The translations under genes and the position numbers were made by a program. Of a DNA stretch of 64,000 nucleotides, positions 34,967 to 44,009 are shown in pieces. Each line of letters begins with the position of its first letter. Positions within the stretch are counted from its first letter, which is position 1. Source of the DNA: Agromyces cavernae (GTDB taxonomy: Bacteria; Actinomycetota; Actinomycetes; Actinomycetales; Microbacteriaceae); contig NZ_JAJNMP010000001.1 of NCBI RefSeq assembly GCF_021044935.1, forward strand, positions 310,001 through 374,000. Reading direction: 5' to 3'. The notes under the pieces are model-generated. The model had not been told where the DNA came from. It saw only the letters and a program-made list of their open reading frames with translations, and made no database searches.

Positions 34967-37900
34967 TCAGTCCCTGCCGGGCACGCGCGATTCGATCGGG
35001 AAGCTCCACGCATTGACACCGTCACCCGACGCCACAACGCTCGGCTGTTCCTCCGCGTACGAGATGAGGATCCTCGCATCATCGGCAAGAGCGGAACGGA
35101 CGTTCGCATCGATCGGTACCGCCAAAGTACCCTTGCCCGCAGCGACTTCGTGCTCGAACGACCCCAGCAGGCGGCCGCTCATGTCGGGTGCCCACGGCGG
35201 AGCGGCGCCGTCCGCCGGTGAGCAGGCCTCGAACCCATAAACGTCGCCGGCGCAACTCGAGGTCCATACGGGGATGAACGTCGTGTCGCCCTTCCAGAGG
35301 AAGACGCGCAGAGTGCCGGCCTCCTCCGAGCGGTACGAGATCCGAACGTTCTTCTGCTGGATCTTCACATCGGTGACGCTCAACGCCTCACTCGGCTGCA
35401 CCCCCGAGATGGTGCCACCGCGGGTTGCCGACTGCGCGACCGTCTGCGGCGACTGCACACCTTGCAGGGCGGTGTCGGGGATGATCGGCGCCGACACCTC
35501 GGTCGACCGGTCGGCCGGCGGGACGTATCCGTCGAGATAGGCGTGGCCCCAGCGGTACGGCTCGGACTGCTGGCTTCCGAAGGCCGACCACGCGGTGCGG
35601 GTCTGCCCGATGAAGTCCTGCGTGTCGGAGTCGTACGGCGTGACGTTGAGCCCGAGATACGCCGGGTCGACGTCGTTCAGCGACGCGTCGCCCTTCGGGG
35701 CGGCGCTTGTCGGACCGACCGCCGCGGGCAGCGCCGCGAGCGGCACCTTCACCTCGAGGTCGTAGGCGCCGCCGGCGTAGCTGCCGTCGGCCTGCCGAGC
35801 GACTTCGACCGCGACCTCGACGCCTTCGGCGTTGAGCCCGCCCTCGACGGTCTCGGCGAGCGGGCCCGTCGAGAATCCCTGGTGGTTGTCGGCGTCACGC
35901 GACCAGCAGGGGCCGTCGGCCCCGTTGCCGTTCGTGCCTTCGGCGTCATCGGTAAACGGGAACATGCCGAGCTTGAACGTGGTCGACGTGTCGACCGAGA
36001 CGCCACGCGGGTCGAGCAACAGCTCGACGGAGTCGACGAGCCAGTGGCCGAAGCACCGGTCGGGCGTTGCGGCAGCGCTCGCGACGTCGTCGGTCACGCG
36101 GATCTGCGCGTAGAGGGCATCGTCGTACCACCCGAGCTTGGCGACGCTCCCGTCGCCGCAATCGATGCCATCAGCGGCGCAGGCCGAGCCCTCCCATCGG
36201 GTGCCGACATCGAGCGGTTGGCCGACGTAGACGCCGTCGGCCGTGCCGTCGACAGTCGGCGCCGAGGCGAGCTGGGGGATGACGACCGTCGGCACGAGAT
36301 AGACGGTTTCGTTCTCGATCGACGTACCCGCGCCCGAGGTCGTCGTCGCGGTGAAAGTCACCGTGCGGCTGCCGGCATCCGCCGGGTCTGTGTGCGTGAC
36401 CACGAACTCGACCGTCGCCGTGTCGCCGGCGGCGAGTCCACTGAACGGCTTCGACGCCGAATCGACGACGAACCCGGCGGGCACGGCGAGCGTCACGTCG
36501 CCCGACTCGGTGCCTGCGCTGCGGTTCGTCACCTCGACCGGCACGGTCACCGTCTCACCGGCGCCCACCTGAGCGACGGCATTCGAGCGGCCGCCCACGT
36601 AGGCGTCGTGGTCGCGGGTCCATTGCTCATACTCGGCCATGTTGCCCCAGCGCTCGAAGCGACCTTCGACCGGTGCGACGAGCGCGATGCGAGTGTCGTT
36701 GTACGCAGTGATCCCGCCGCCGTCGAACGAAGCGGCGAGCTTGTACACCCCGACGGCCGCGCCGGCAGCCGGCGTGACGGTGAAGGTCGCCTCAGCGGCA
36801 TCCTCGTCGCCGATGCCGTCGACCTCGACGGGGTCGGAGACCTGCCAGCCGGCGGGCACCGTGAGGCTCACGGTGCCGCCATCGAGGTCACCCTCGCCGG
36901 ATCGCGCCGCGACGGTGACGTCGAACGGCTCGCCCGCGGCCTCGTAGTACTCGTCGGCCGTGAGCGAGAATTCCGAGCCGAGGGGCATTCCGCCGGGATC
37001 GGCGATGACGGCGCCGTACAGCACCGCGTCGTCGTTCGCCGAGGCAGCAGCGCTGTTCGGCTGCATGGGCACGATCGACTCCGAGACGCCGTATCGCTGG
37101 CAGCTCGGCGCGAAGAGCGCGGTCTGCATCGTGCGCGCCTGCGTCGGGTGCGCCCGTCCGCCCTCGCGGCCGACCTGCGCCCACGTCTTGGCAGAACCCG
37201 CCTCCTGGCCGGCGAGGTTGCCGTCGGCCCAGACGTACGGCGAGTCGTAGCCGGTCCATGTGCCGACAACGGTGAACGGATTCGTCGCCGCGGGAGTGAA
37301 GCCCGTGTTGCAGTTCGGCGCGAGCGTGCCGCCCGTGCCGGTCGTCTGCCCGCCGGCGAGGATCTTCTTGACCTGCCACGTCTCGACCGCGCCGAGGCCG
37401 GTGAGTTGCTCGGGGAACATGTTCGGATCGGCGGCTGCGGCGGCGGCCTCCCAGATCATGCGGCCCTGTGCGTACTGGTGGTTGCCGTGCCCGGCCGCGA
37501 GCGACGGCGTGCTGCCGACGAGGATCTCGGGCTGGGTCTCGCGGATGATCCGCACAGTGCGGCGCAGCGTCTCCTCGGCATCCCACACTTCGGCGGTCAG
37601 CGCCGCAGAGGTGTTGTAGAAGAAGTCGACCCGGTCGAGGTTGAAGATGTCGACGGTACCCGAGCGGATGTGCGAGGTGCGGTCCTCGTTCTCGCGACGC
37701 AGTCCGAGGTCGGGACCGGCCTCGGGGCCGACTGAGTTCGATCCGCCCTCGCCGCGCGTGGCCATGATGATTCCGCAGCGCACGCCGTAGCGATCGTGCC
37801 AGACGCCGCAGGGCGTGGTGAAGCCGGCGTCGTCATCGGGGTGGGCCCAGATGCCCATGACATCGATCTTCTCGCGATCGGTTTCGGTCGCGACCGAGGG

Positions 37901-38038
37901 GTCGCCGGCTTCGAGCTGAACGGCCGGACCAGCTGGACCTTGAGTGTTGCCCATCGTCGCGGCCACCGCATTCCCCGTCCCCATGAGAGTGGCGACAGTG
38001 AGCAGCGACGTGAGCAGGACTGCGTGATGACGTTTCAT
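34967..38038 (-). CDS. Secreted PIG-L family deacetylase with carbohydrate-binding-like domain
   Basis: A 1023-residue exported protein. Signal peptide to about residue 27, then a PIG-L/LmbE domain (about 55-330) with zinc ligands in WAHPDDDAG and a later His in AGHGNHQYAQG. Two NEW3/Ig-like beta domains follow (about 360-460 and 490-590), then a CBM9/DOMON-like part (about 595-810: TVDGTADGVYVG, KLGWYDDALYAQIRVTDD, DSVELLLDPRG) and a C-terminal beta region. PIG-L enzymes remove acetyl from N-acetylglucosamine groups; the extra domains suggest an extracellular polymer as substrate. It lies downstream of the nagB operon on the same strand. Confidence 0.85.
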   Translation of the reverse strand: MKRHHAVLLTSLLTVATLMGTGNAVAATMGNTQGPAGPAVQLEAGDPSVATETDREKIDVMGIWAHPDDDAGFTTPCGVWHDRYGVRCGIIMATRGEGGSNSVGPEAGPDLGLRRENEDRTSHIRSGTVDIFNLDRVDFFYNTSAALTAEVWDAEETLRRTVRIIRETQPEILVGSTPSLAAGHGNHQYAQGRMIWEAAAAAADPNMFPEQLTGLGAVETWQVKKILAGGQTTGTGGTLAPNCNTGFTPAATNPFTVVGTWTGYDSPYVWADGNLAGQEAGSAKTWAQVGREGGRAHPTQARTMQTALFAPSCQRYGVSESIVPMQPNSAAASANDDAVLYGAVIADPGGMPLGSEFSLTADEYYEAAGEPFDVTVAARSGEGDLDGGTVSLTVPAGWQVSDPVEVDGIGDEDAAEATFTVTPAAGAAVGVYKLAASFDGGGITAYNDTRIALVAPVEGRFERWGNMAEYEQWTRDHDAYVGGRSNAVAQVGAGETVTVPVEVTNRSAGTESGDVTLAVPAGFVVDSASKPFSGLAAGDTATVEFVVTHTDPADAGSRTVTFTATTTSGAGTSIENETVYLVPTVVIPQLASAPTVDGTADGVYVGQPLDVGTRWEGSACAADGIDCGDGSVAKLGWYDDALYAQIRVTDDVASAAATPDRCFGHWLVDSVELLLDPRGVSVDTSTTFKLGMFPFTDDAEGTNGNGADGPCWSRDADNHQGFSTGPLAETVEGGLNAEGVEVAVEVARQADGSYAGGAYDLEVKVPLAALPAAVGPTSAAPKGDASLNDVDPAYLGLNVTPYDSDTQDFIGQTRTAWSAFGSQQSEPYRWGHAYLDGYVPPADRSTEVSAPIIPDTALQGVQSPQTVAQSATRGGTISGVQPSEALSVTDVKIQQKNVRISYRSEEAGTLRVFLWKGDTTFIPVWTSSCAGDVYGFEACSPADGAAPPWAPDMSGRLLGSFEHEVAAGKGTLAVPIDANVRSALADDARILISYAEEQPSVVASGDGVNAWSFPIESRVPGRD

Positions 38039-38191
38039 GCGTTCCTCCGTTGGACGCTCGGGACGACGAACTGCCGCCCGATCCTCCGCTCAAGTTAGGG
38101 CAGATTCGGTCAGTTAATCAAGCATGTGCACGCAATAACGCGCATGAATCTGCACATACCTGCTCGTGAATCGGATGAACCGCCCGACGTC

Positions 38192-38980
38192 TCACGCGCC
38201 CCCCGCGACCGGCCGTGCCGAGACACGAACGGTGTCGAGCACGTTGTCCGGGTCGATTCCCGATGCAGCTTCGAGATCGACCAGCATGGTGACCGCGGGA
38301 TGGTCATGCAGCGCCGATACGGGGACGAGAGGTGTCGGGGGCGTCCTCGCGACAGCCGCCACCGTGTCCGCCTTCGCTCGTCCGATCGCGACGAGGAGAA
38401 TCCGTCGAGCGCGCAGGATGGTCGAGATTCCCTGCGACATCGCCCGACGCGGCACCGAGTCGGGGTCGCCGCCGAAGAAGCGAGCGTTGTCGCGTCGAGT
38501 CTGGTCGGCGAGCTCGACGGCTCGGGTTCTGCTCTCAAAGGGCGTGCCGGGTTCGTTGAACGCGATGTGCCCGTTGGCACCCACGCCGAGCAACTGCAGG
38601 TCGATGCCGCCCGCATCTGCGATCGAAAGCTCGAATGCGGCACCCGCGCGATCTGGATCTGCGTCGTCGGCGTCGGGGGCATGAACTCGTGAGAATGGTA
38701 TGCCGAGCGGCTCGGCGAAGCTCCGGCGGATCACCTCGGCGTAACGTTCAGGGTGCTCGACCGGGAGTCCGATGTACTCGTCGAGCTGGAACAGCCGCGT
38801 CATGCGGTACTGGTTGTGTCGCCCGCCGTGACGCCGCACCAACTCCGCGTAAAGAGGGTCGGTCGACGACCCCGTCGCCAAGCCGAGGGTGCGGGCCCCC
38901 GACTGCACTGCGTCATCGAAGACGTCCGCTGCACGTTCGCCGACGGCTACGGCATCCGGGAGCACCGCGATCTCGATCAT
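38192..38980 (-). CDS. nagB: Glucosamine-6-phosphate deaminase
   Basis: A 262-residue enzyme converting glucosamine-6-phosphate to fructose-6-phosphate and ammonia. LGLATGSSTDPLYAEL binds phosphate, QLDEYIGLP holds the catalytic Asp, and LGVGANGHIAFNEPG the catalytic His/Glu pair. Length matches bacterial NagB. It overlaps the upstream permease gene by 4 nt and ends the kinase-importer operon, so the imported sugar is probably glucosamine or a derivative. Confidence 0.93.
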   Translation of the reverse strand: MIEIAVLPDAVAVGERAADVFDDAVQSGARTLGLATGSSTDPLYAELVRRHGGRHNQYRMTRLFQLDEYIGLPVEHPERYAEVIRRSFAEPLGIPFSRVHAPDADDADPDRAGAAFELSIADAGGIDLQLLGVGANGHIAFNEPGTPFESRTRAVELADQTRRDNARFFGGDPDSVPRRAMSQGISTILRARRILLVAIGRAKADTVAAVARTPPTPLVPVSALHDHPAVTMLVDLEAASGIDPDNVLDTVRVSARPVAGGA

Positions 38981-39795
38981 TCGCGCACCGCGCCCTCGAT
39001 CATGCCCTTGATGAAGTGGCGCTGGAGGAATATGTAGAGCACCACGATCGGCAGCGCGACCATCACGGCGCCGGCTGCGAGCAACGCCGTGCCCTGCGTG
39101 TACTGCCCCTGGAAGAACGCGAGCCCGAGCGGGGCGGTGCGCACCGACCCGTTGGGCGACATCACGAGCGGGATGAGGAACTCGTTCCACGTCCACATGA
39201 ACGTGAGCAGCACGAGCGTCAGGATCGCCGGGCGCCCGATCGGCACGAGCACCTGCCACAGGATGCGCATCGACCCGGCGCCGTCGAGGCGGGCCGCGTC
39301 GATGAGCGCCCGGCTCGAGGTGCGGAAGTACGTCCGCATCCAGTACGTGCCGAACGCGATCGACATCGCGATCTGCGGCGCGGCGACGCCCCAGACGGTG
39401 TTCGTGAGACCGGCGACCCGCAGGTCGAAGTAGAGCGGCACGATGAACGCCTCGGTCGGCACCATGATGCCGAGCAGGAACACGTAGAACATGAGCGTCG
39501 CCCCGCGGAACCGCATCGTGCCGAGCGCGTACCCGGCGAGGATCGACGCGAGCACCGACACGACGACGACGATCACCGCGACGACCACCGAGGTCAGCAT
39601 GTACTGGCCGAACCGGCCGATCTCCCACGCCTCGGGGAAGTTCTCGGGGTGGAACAGCCCTCCCTCGCGGGCGGCCGACGCGCTCTGCGGGCCGAACGCG
39701 AGCGAGACGATGACGGCGATCGGCCCGAGCACGATGAGCGCGAACGCGACGAGCACGACGTAGTTCGCGCCCCGTTCGATCGGGGATACCTTCAC
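38977..39795 (-). CDS. Sugar ABC transporter permease (MalG/CUT1 type)
   Basis: A 272-residue inner-membrane subunit with six helices and the ATPase-contact EAA loop at DAARLDGAGSMRILWQVLVP. It pairs with the MalF-type permease at 39792. No ATPase gene is in the operon, as is common for actinobacterial CUT1 systems that share MsiK. GTG start overlapping the previous stop by 4 nt. Confidence 0.93.
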   Translation of the reverse strand: MKVSPIERGANYVVLVAFALIVLGPIAVIVSLAFGPQSASAAREGGLFHPENFPEAWEIGRFGQYMLTSVVVAVIVVVVSVLASILAGYALGTMRFRGATLMFYVFLLGIMVPTEAFIVPLYFDLRVAGLTNTVWGVAAPQIAMSIAFGTYWMRTYFRTSSRALIDAARLDGAGSMRILWQVLVPIGRPAILTLVLLTFMWTWNEFLIPLVMSPNGSVRTAPLGLAFFQGQYTQGTALLAAGAVMVALPIVVLYIFLQRHFIKGMIEGAVRE

Positions 39796-40697
39796 TTGCG
39801 GTCTCCGATCATGTTCACGACGCCGTTGATGGCGAAGACGATGAGGGTGAGCACGACGCCGACTGCCGTCGCGACGCCGACCTCGCCGAGCTCGAACGCG
39901 CGACGGTAGATCTCGTAGCTCGGCACGGTCGTCGACGTGCCCGGCCCGCCGCTCGTCGTCACGTAGACGAGGTCGAAGGTCTTGAGTGCGGCGACGATCG
40001 TGAGGGTGAGTGCGACCGTGATCTCGCCGCGCACCATCGGCAGCGTGATCGCGAAGAACTCACGCACGGGTCCCGAGCCGTCGAGTCGCGCCGCCTCGTA
40101 CAGTTCGCGGGGCACCCGGCTCATGCCTGCCATGAGCAGCACGGTCACGAGACCCGTGCACACCCAGGTGCCGATGAGGCCGACCGCGGGCAGCGTGAAC
40201 GTGTAGTCCCCGAGCCACGGTCGCGCGAGCGCCCCGAGCCCGATCATGCGGAGGAATCCGTTGAGCGGCCCGTCGGGTGCGTAGATCTGCCGCCAGGTGA
40301 CGGCGACGACGACCATCGCGATGACCTGCGGCAGGAAGATGACGCTGCGGAAGAACCCGAGCCCGCGCACCTGGGCGCGGGTGAGCAGGTTGGCGAGCAG
40401 CAGGCCGATCACGAGCGGCAGCACCGCGTAGAAGAACACGAGCACGAGGGCGTGCCAGAACGCCTCGCGCAGCCGCTCGTCGAAGAGGATCTCGACGTAA
40501 TTGTCGAGTCCGACGAACGTGGAGGCTCCGAGCCCGTCCCACTCGAAGAGCGAGAACTGCGCCGCCCGGACGAGCGGGAAGAGCAGGAACGCCCCGTAGA
40601 GCACGAGAGCGGGCGCCAGGTAGGCCCAGGGAACCCACGCCGATCGGGCGGAGCGCCGAGTGGCGCTCCGCCCGATCATGGTCGTACCGTCAGCCAT
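39792..40697 (-). CDS. Sugar ABC transporter permease (MalF/CUT1 type)
   Basis: A 301-residue six-helix permease with the EAA loop ELYEAARLDGSGPVREFFAI. It starts 8 nt inside the end of the binding-protein gene and overlaps the second permease by 4 nt, showing tight coupling. Together with 38977 it forms the membrane channel. Confidence 0.93.
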   Translation of the reverse strand: MADGTTMIGRSATRRSARSAWVPWAYLAPALVLYGAFLLFPLVRAAQFSLFEWDGLGASTFVGLDNYVEILFDERLREAFWHALVLVFFYAVLPLVIGLLLANLLTRAQVRGLGFFRSVIFLPQVIAMVVVAVTWRQIYAPDGPLNGFLRMIGLGALARPWLGDYTFTLPAVGLIGTWVCTGLVTVLLMAGMSRVPRELYEAARLDGSGPVREFFAITLPMVRGEITVALTLTIVAALKTFDLVYVTTSGGPGTSTTVPSYEIYRRAFELGEVGVATAVGVVLTLIVFAINGVVNMIGDRK

Positions 40698-42048
40698 TGC
40701 TCGCGACGAACTCCGAGTAGTCGGCTTCGAGGGTCTCGGTGAACTGCTCGGGCGTCGTCTGCCCGGCGAGCAGGTCCTGCAGCGCCTGACCCATCGTGTC
40801 GCCGAACGTCGGCGTCGCGTAGTCGAGGTAGGGCAGCAGGCTGCCGTCGCCGGTGACGTCGCCGAACACGGTGAACACGTCGGCCATCACGCCCTCGCTC
40901 GGGGCGAGCTCGGCGGTGCGGTTGACGGGCAGGTTGCCGGTCTCCGCGAGCACGTCCATCGCCTCATCGCTCGTGATGAAGTCGATGTACGCGGCCGCGA
41001 CATCGGTGTTCTCGGCGGCCGAGGTGATCGTGAACGGCAGGCCCGTGCCGCCCGTGGTCGCCGGCGTGCCGTCGCCGGTGTTCGGGATGAAGAACCCGAC
41101 GTCGTCGCCCATGGCGTCGGCGAGGTCGGCGGCGAGCCACGACCCGCCGATGAGGAACACGCCGTCGCCGGCCGCGAGCGACTGCCAGGCCGCGTCGTAG
41201 TCGGTGCCGTTCACGCCGTCGTTGAAGTAGCCGGCGTCGATCCAGCCCTGCAGGTTCTCGGCGGCCGCGACGTTCTCGGGCGTCGTCCAGCTCTGGCCCG
41301 AGTTGCCGAGGCCGAGGTCGGTGATGACTTCGGCGTCGACGTCGTTGCCCTGCACCGGGCCGAACACGTGCAGCCCGGGCCACTTCTCGATGTTGCCGAG
41401 CAGCATCGGGGTCTCCCCTGCGGCCTTCGCGGCCTTCAGAGCCGCGTCGAACTCGGTCCAGTCGGTCGGCACCTCGAGGCCGAGGCCCTCGAGCTTGGAC
41501 TTCGAGTAGAAGACGCCGACGACCTCGCCGACCTGCGGCAGGCCGTAGAGGTTGCCGTCGCCGAACACCTTCGCGTCCTCGCTGTACGTCGAGTACTGCA
41601 GCACCGACGGCGAGTATCGGTCGAACCAGCCGTACGCCTCGGCGTAGTCGTCGAGCGGACGCAGCTGCTCGGCCGCGACGAACTGCCCCATCGTGTTGCG
41701 GCCGTTGTTCGCCTGCACGACGTCGGGTGCGTCGGCGTCGGTGAGGGCGAGCCGCAGCGTCGTGGCGAGGTCGTCGAACGACTGCGAGTTGCGGTCGATC
41801 GTGACGTTCGGGTACTTCTCCATGAACGCGGCGTTGAGCTGCTCCATCTGCTCGTTCTGGCCGCCGCGCACCTCCTGGTCCCACACCGTGAGGGTGACGT
41901 CGCCGACGCCTGAGATGTCGGTGCTGATGTCGCCCGTGTCGTCGGTGTTGCCCGAGCTCGCGCCGGTGCCGGGTGCGCAGCTCGTGAGGGCGACGACGAG
42001 GGCGGCGCCGGTCAGCGCCACCGCGGTCAGTCGGGTGTTCCGTCTCAT
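40690..42048 (-). CDS. Sugar ABC transporter substrate-binding lipoprotein
   Basis: A 452-residue family-1 extracellular solute-binding protein with lipobox LTSC (Cys24) anchoring it outside the membrane. DVVQANNGRNTMGQFV and a Trp-rich hinge (WPGLHVFG, GQSWTTPEN) are typical of sugar ligands. ATG at 42048 with GAGAGGT site; the kinase gene overlaps by 4 nt. Ligand unknown; nagB in the operon favours an amino sugar. Confidence 0.93.
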   Translation of the reverse strand: MRRNTRLTAVALTGAALVVALTSCAPGTGASSGNTDDTGDISTDISGVGDVTLTVWDQEVRGGQNEQMEQLNAAFMEKYPNVTIDRNSQSFDDLATTLRLALTDADAPDVVQANNGRNTMGQFVAAEQLRPLDDYAEAYGWFDRYSPSVLQYSTYSEDAKVFGDGNLYGLPQVGEVVGVFYSKSKLEGLGLEVPTDWTEFDAALKAAKAAGETPMLLGNIEKWPGLHVFGPVQGNDVDAEVITDLGLGNSGQSWTTPENVAAAENLQGWIDAGYFNDGVNGTDYDAAWQSLAAGDGVFLIGGSWLAADLADAMGDDVGFFIPNTGDGTPATTGGTGLPFTITSAAENTDVAAAYIDFITSDEAMDVLAETGNLPVNRTAELAPSEGVMADVFTVFGDVTGDGSLLPYLDYATPTFGDTMGQALQDLLAGQTTPEQFTETLEADYSEFVASNG

Positions 42049-43142
42049 GATGTACCTCTCTTCTCGGGAATCGATCGCCGGGCCGCTGTGGTGCCGTAGT
42101 CGGCGAAGGGGAAGGTGAGCTCCGCTCTGCGGCGCCCGGATGCCTCGGGGAAGGCGTCGTTCAGGAAGGCGAATCGCGTCGCGAGCTCGCGGTCGTCGCC
42201 GTCGCGCGCGCGACCCCACCAATCGGCGACGTCGCCCCAGCCGGGGGCGCCGACCGCACCGCCGGGATGCTCGACCGCGAGTGCCGCGCAGAGTGCCGCG
42301 AACGACAGCCGCTGTTCGAGGGGCCAGTCGCGCAGGGTGCCGAGCACGAGGGCCGCGCCGAAGACATCGCCGGCGCCCGTGGCGTCCCGGCCGTTCGCCG
42401 GGACCGCGGGCACCACGACCTCGTCGCCGCCCACCGCGTCGATGGCGACGGCGCCGCGCTCGCCGCGGGTGACGACGACGAGCGGCACCCTCTCGGCGAG
42501 GGCGCGGGCCGCGTCGACGGCGGAGTCGGTGCGGGTGTACGCCATCGCCTCCGACTCGTTCGGAGTGAAGGCGAAGCAGTCGGCGAGCGGAGCGAGGTCG
42601 GCCGGGTCCCATCGCTCGCTCGAGTCCCAGCCGATGTCCGCGAAGACCTTCGTGCCGCCGTTGGCTGCGAGCCGCCACCAGGAGTCGGTTTCGCGACCGC
42701 CGCGCGCCGCGCCGAGGTCGACGAAGGTCGCGCGTCCGCTGGCGGCCCCGCCGACGAGCTCACCGGCGATGAACGGCGCGGGCGCCTCGCGGGTGACCAT
42801 GCTGCGGTCGCTGCCGGAGGCGATCGAGACTGTGACCGGGGTGGGCCAGTCGGGAACGAGGCGTGAGCGGGAAAGGTCGATGCCCTCCCGGTCGGCGAGG
42901 AACTCCCAGCACCAGCGTCCGTAGACATCGTCGCCGAGCGTCGCGGCGAGCGAGGTGCTGAGGCCGAGGCGGGCGGTCGCGACTGCGAGGTTGGCCACGC
43001 CGCCGGGGCTCGATGCGAGCCCTTCGGCGTGCACCTCGGTGCCCGGCCGGGGCGCTCCATTCACATCGGTGAACACCAGGTCGAAGAAGACCGGCCCGGT
43101 GAGGAGCACATCGACGGTGTCGTCGGCAGCCCGTTCTGGCAC
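42045..43142 (-). CDS. PfkB family carbohydrate kinase
   Basis: A 365-residue ribokinase-fold enzyme. SSPGGVANLAVATARLG is the substrate motif, and DATGAGDVFGAALVLG the catalytic Asp and anion hole. First gene of the operon (GTG start) ahead of the ABC importer and nagB. It probably phosphorylates the imported sugar at C6, making glucosamine-6-phosphate if the amino-sugar guess is right. It could also be an IolC-type kinase, since the inositol genes lie across the promoter. Confidence 0.9.
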   Translation of the reverse strand: MPERAADDTVDVLLTGPVFFDLVFTDVNGAPRPGTEVHAEGLASSPGGVANLAVATARLGLSTSLAATLGDDVYGRWCWEFLADREGIDLSRSRLVPDWPTPVTVSIASGSDRSMVTREAPAPFIAGELVGGAASGRATFVDLGAARGGRETDSWWRLAANGGTKVFADIGWDSSERWDPADLAPLADCFAFTPNESEAMAYTRTDSAVDAARALAERVPLVVVTRGERGAVAIDAVGGDEVVVPAVPANGRDATGAGDVFGAALVLGTLRDWPLEQRLSFAALCAALAVEHPGGAVGAPGWGDVADWWGRARDGDDRELATRFAFLNDAFPEASGRRRAELTFPFADYGTTAARRSIPEKRGTS

Positions 43143-43221
43143 GCATCCTCCTTGGTTGCGACCGCGTGCGCGATCGTCGATCGGCTTTGACTGAACATAC
43201 TCTCGAATGAATGGTCTTGCG

Positions 43222-43242
43222 TCAATTCATGCGCGAAATTGA
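43222..43242. promoter_or_regulatory. DeoR-type operator between kinase operon and regulator
   Basis: TCAATT and AATTGA with 9 bases between, in the 117-base divergent gap. It lies just upstream of the DeoR gene -10 and is placed to control both directions. Confidence 0.5.
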
Positions 43243-43246
43243 CTGA

Positions 43247-43252
43247 TAGTAT
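43247..43252 (+). promoter_or_regulatory. Leaderless promoter -10 of the DeoR gene
   Basis: TAGTAT is 7 nt before the ATG at 43260, supporting that start rather than the ATGs at 43251 and 43254. Confidence 0.5.
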
Positions 43253-43259
43253 GATGCAC

Positions 43260-44009
43260 ATGCTCACAGCAACGCGACAGGCGCACATCCTGAACTCCCT
43301 GCGCACCGATGGCGAAGTCACCGTCGAAGAGCTCGCCGAGCAGTTCGGCGTCTCGCTCTCGACGATCCGCCGCGACCTCAACGCGTTGAGCGCCGAGGGC
43401 CTGCTTCGGCGTGTGCGCGGCGGCGGCAGCATCGAGCCCGACCAGATCCCGTTCACCGACGTCGAGCGCCAGCACGCCCCCGAGAAGGCGCGGGTCGCCG
43501 AGCGCGCGGCCGAGCTCGTGTCCGAGGGCGACGTCGTCATCATCGACATCGGCACGACGACCGCGCTGCTCGCGGCGCAGCTGCGCGGCCGGCGCATCAC
43601 GGTGATCACCTCGAGCCTCGCGGTCGTCGACGAGCTGCGCGACGACGACGACGTGGAACTCATCGTGCTCGGCGGGGCCGTGCGCAAGAACTACAACTCG
43701 ATGATCGGCACGCTCACCGAGCAGGCGCTCGCGCAGATCCGAGCGACGACCTGCTTCCTCGGCACGAGCGGCATCCGTGCCGACGGCACCATCTCCGACA
43801 CCACCGGCATGGAGGTGCCGGTCAAACGGGCGATGATCGAGTCATCCCAGCGCACCGTCGTGCTCGCCGATGCGTCGAAGTTCCCCGGCGTCGGGGTGCT
43901 GAGCGTGTGCGGCCCTGAGCAGATCTCGGCCGTCGTCACCAACGCCGATGCGGATGCCTCCACGCTCGACCTGCTCCGCGAGGCGGGAGTCGAGGTGATG
44001 GTCGCGTGA
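43260..44009 (+). CDS. DeoR family transcriptional regulator
   Basis: A 249-residue repressor: N-terminal DeoR HTH (EELAEQFGVSLSTIRRDLNAL, then RVRGGGS) and a sugar-phosphate-sensing domain with DIGTTTALLAAQL and TSGIRADGTISD. It heads the GH4-inositol unit and is divergent from the kinase-ABC-nagB operon, so it may control both according to a sugar phosphate. Its stop overlaps the GH4 start by 4 nt. Confidence 0.92.
   Translation: MLTATRQAHILNSLRTDGEVTVEELAEQFGVSLSTIRRDLNALSAEGLLRRVRGGGSIEPDQIPFTDVERQHAPEKARVAERAAELVSEGDVVIIDIGTTTALLAAQLRGRRITVITSSLAVVDELRDDDDVELIVLGGAVRKNYNSMIGTLTEQALAQIRATTCFLGTSGIRADGTISDTTGMEVPVKRAMIESSQRTVVLADASKFPGVGVLSVCGPEQISAVVTNADADASTLDLLREAGVEVMVA

Noticed and set aside
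35462..37735. A 757-codon open frame opposite the PIG-L gene
   Set aside because: Antisense low-complexity frame; the minus strand encodes a signal peptide and recognisable domains.
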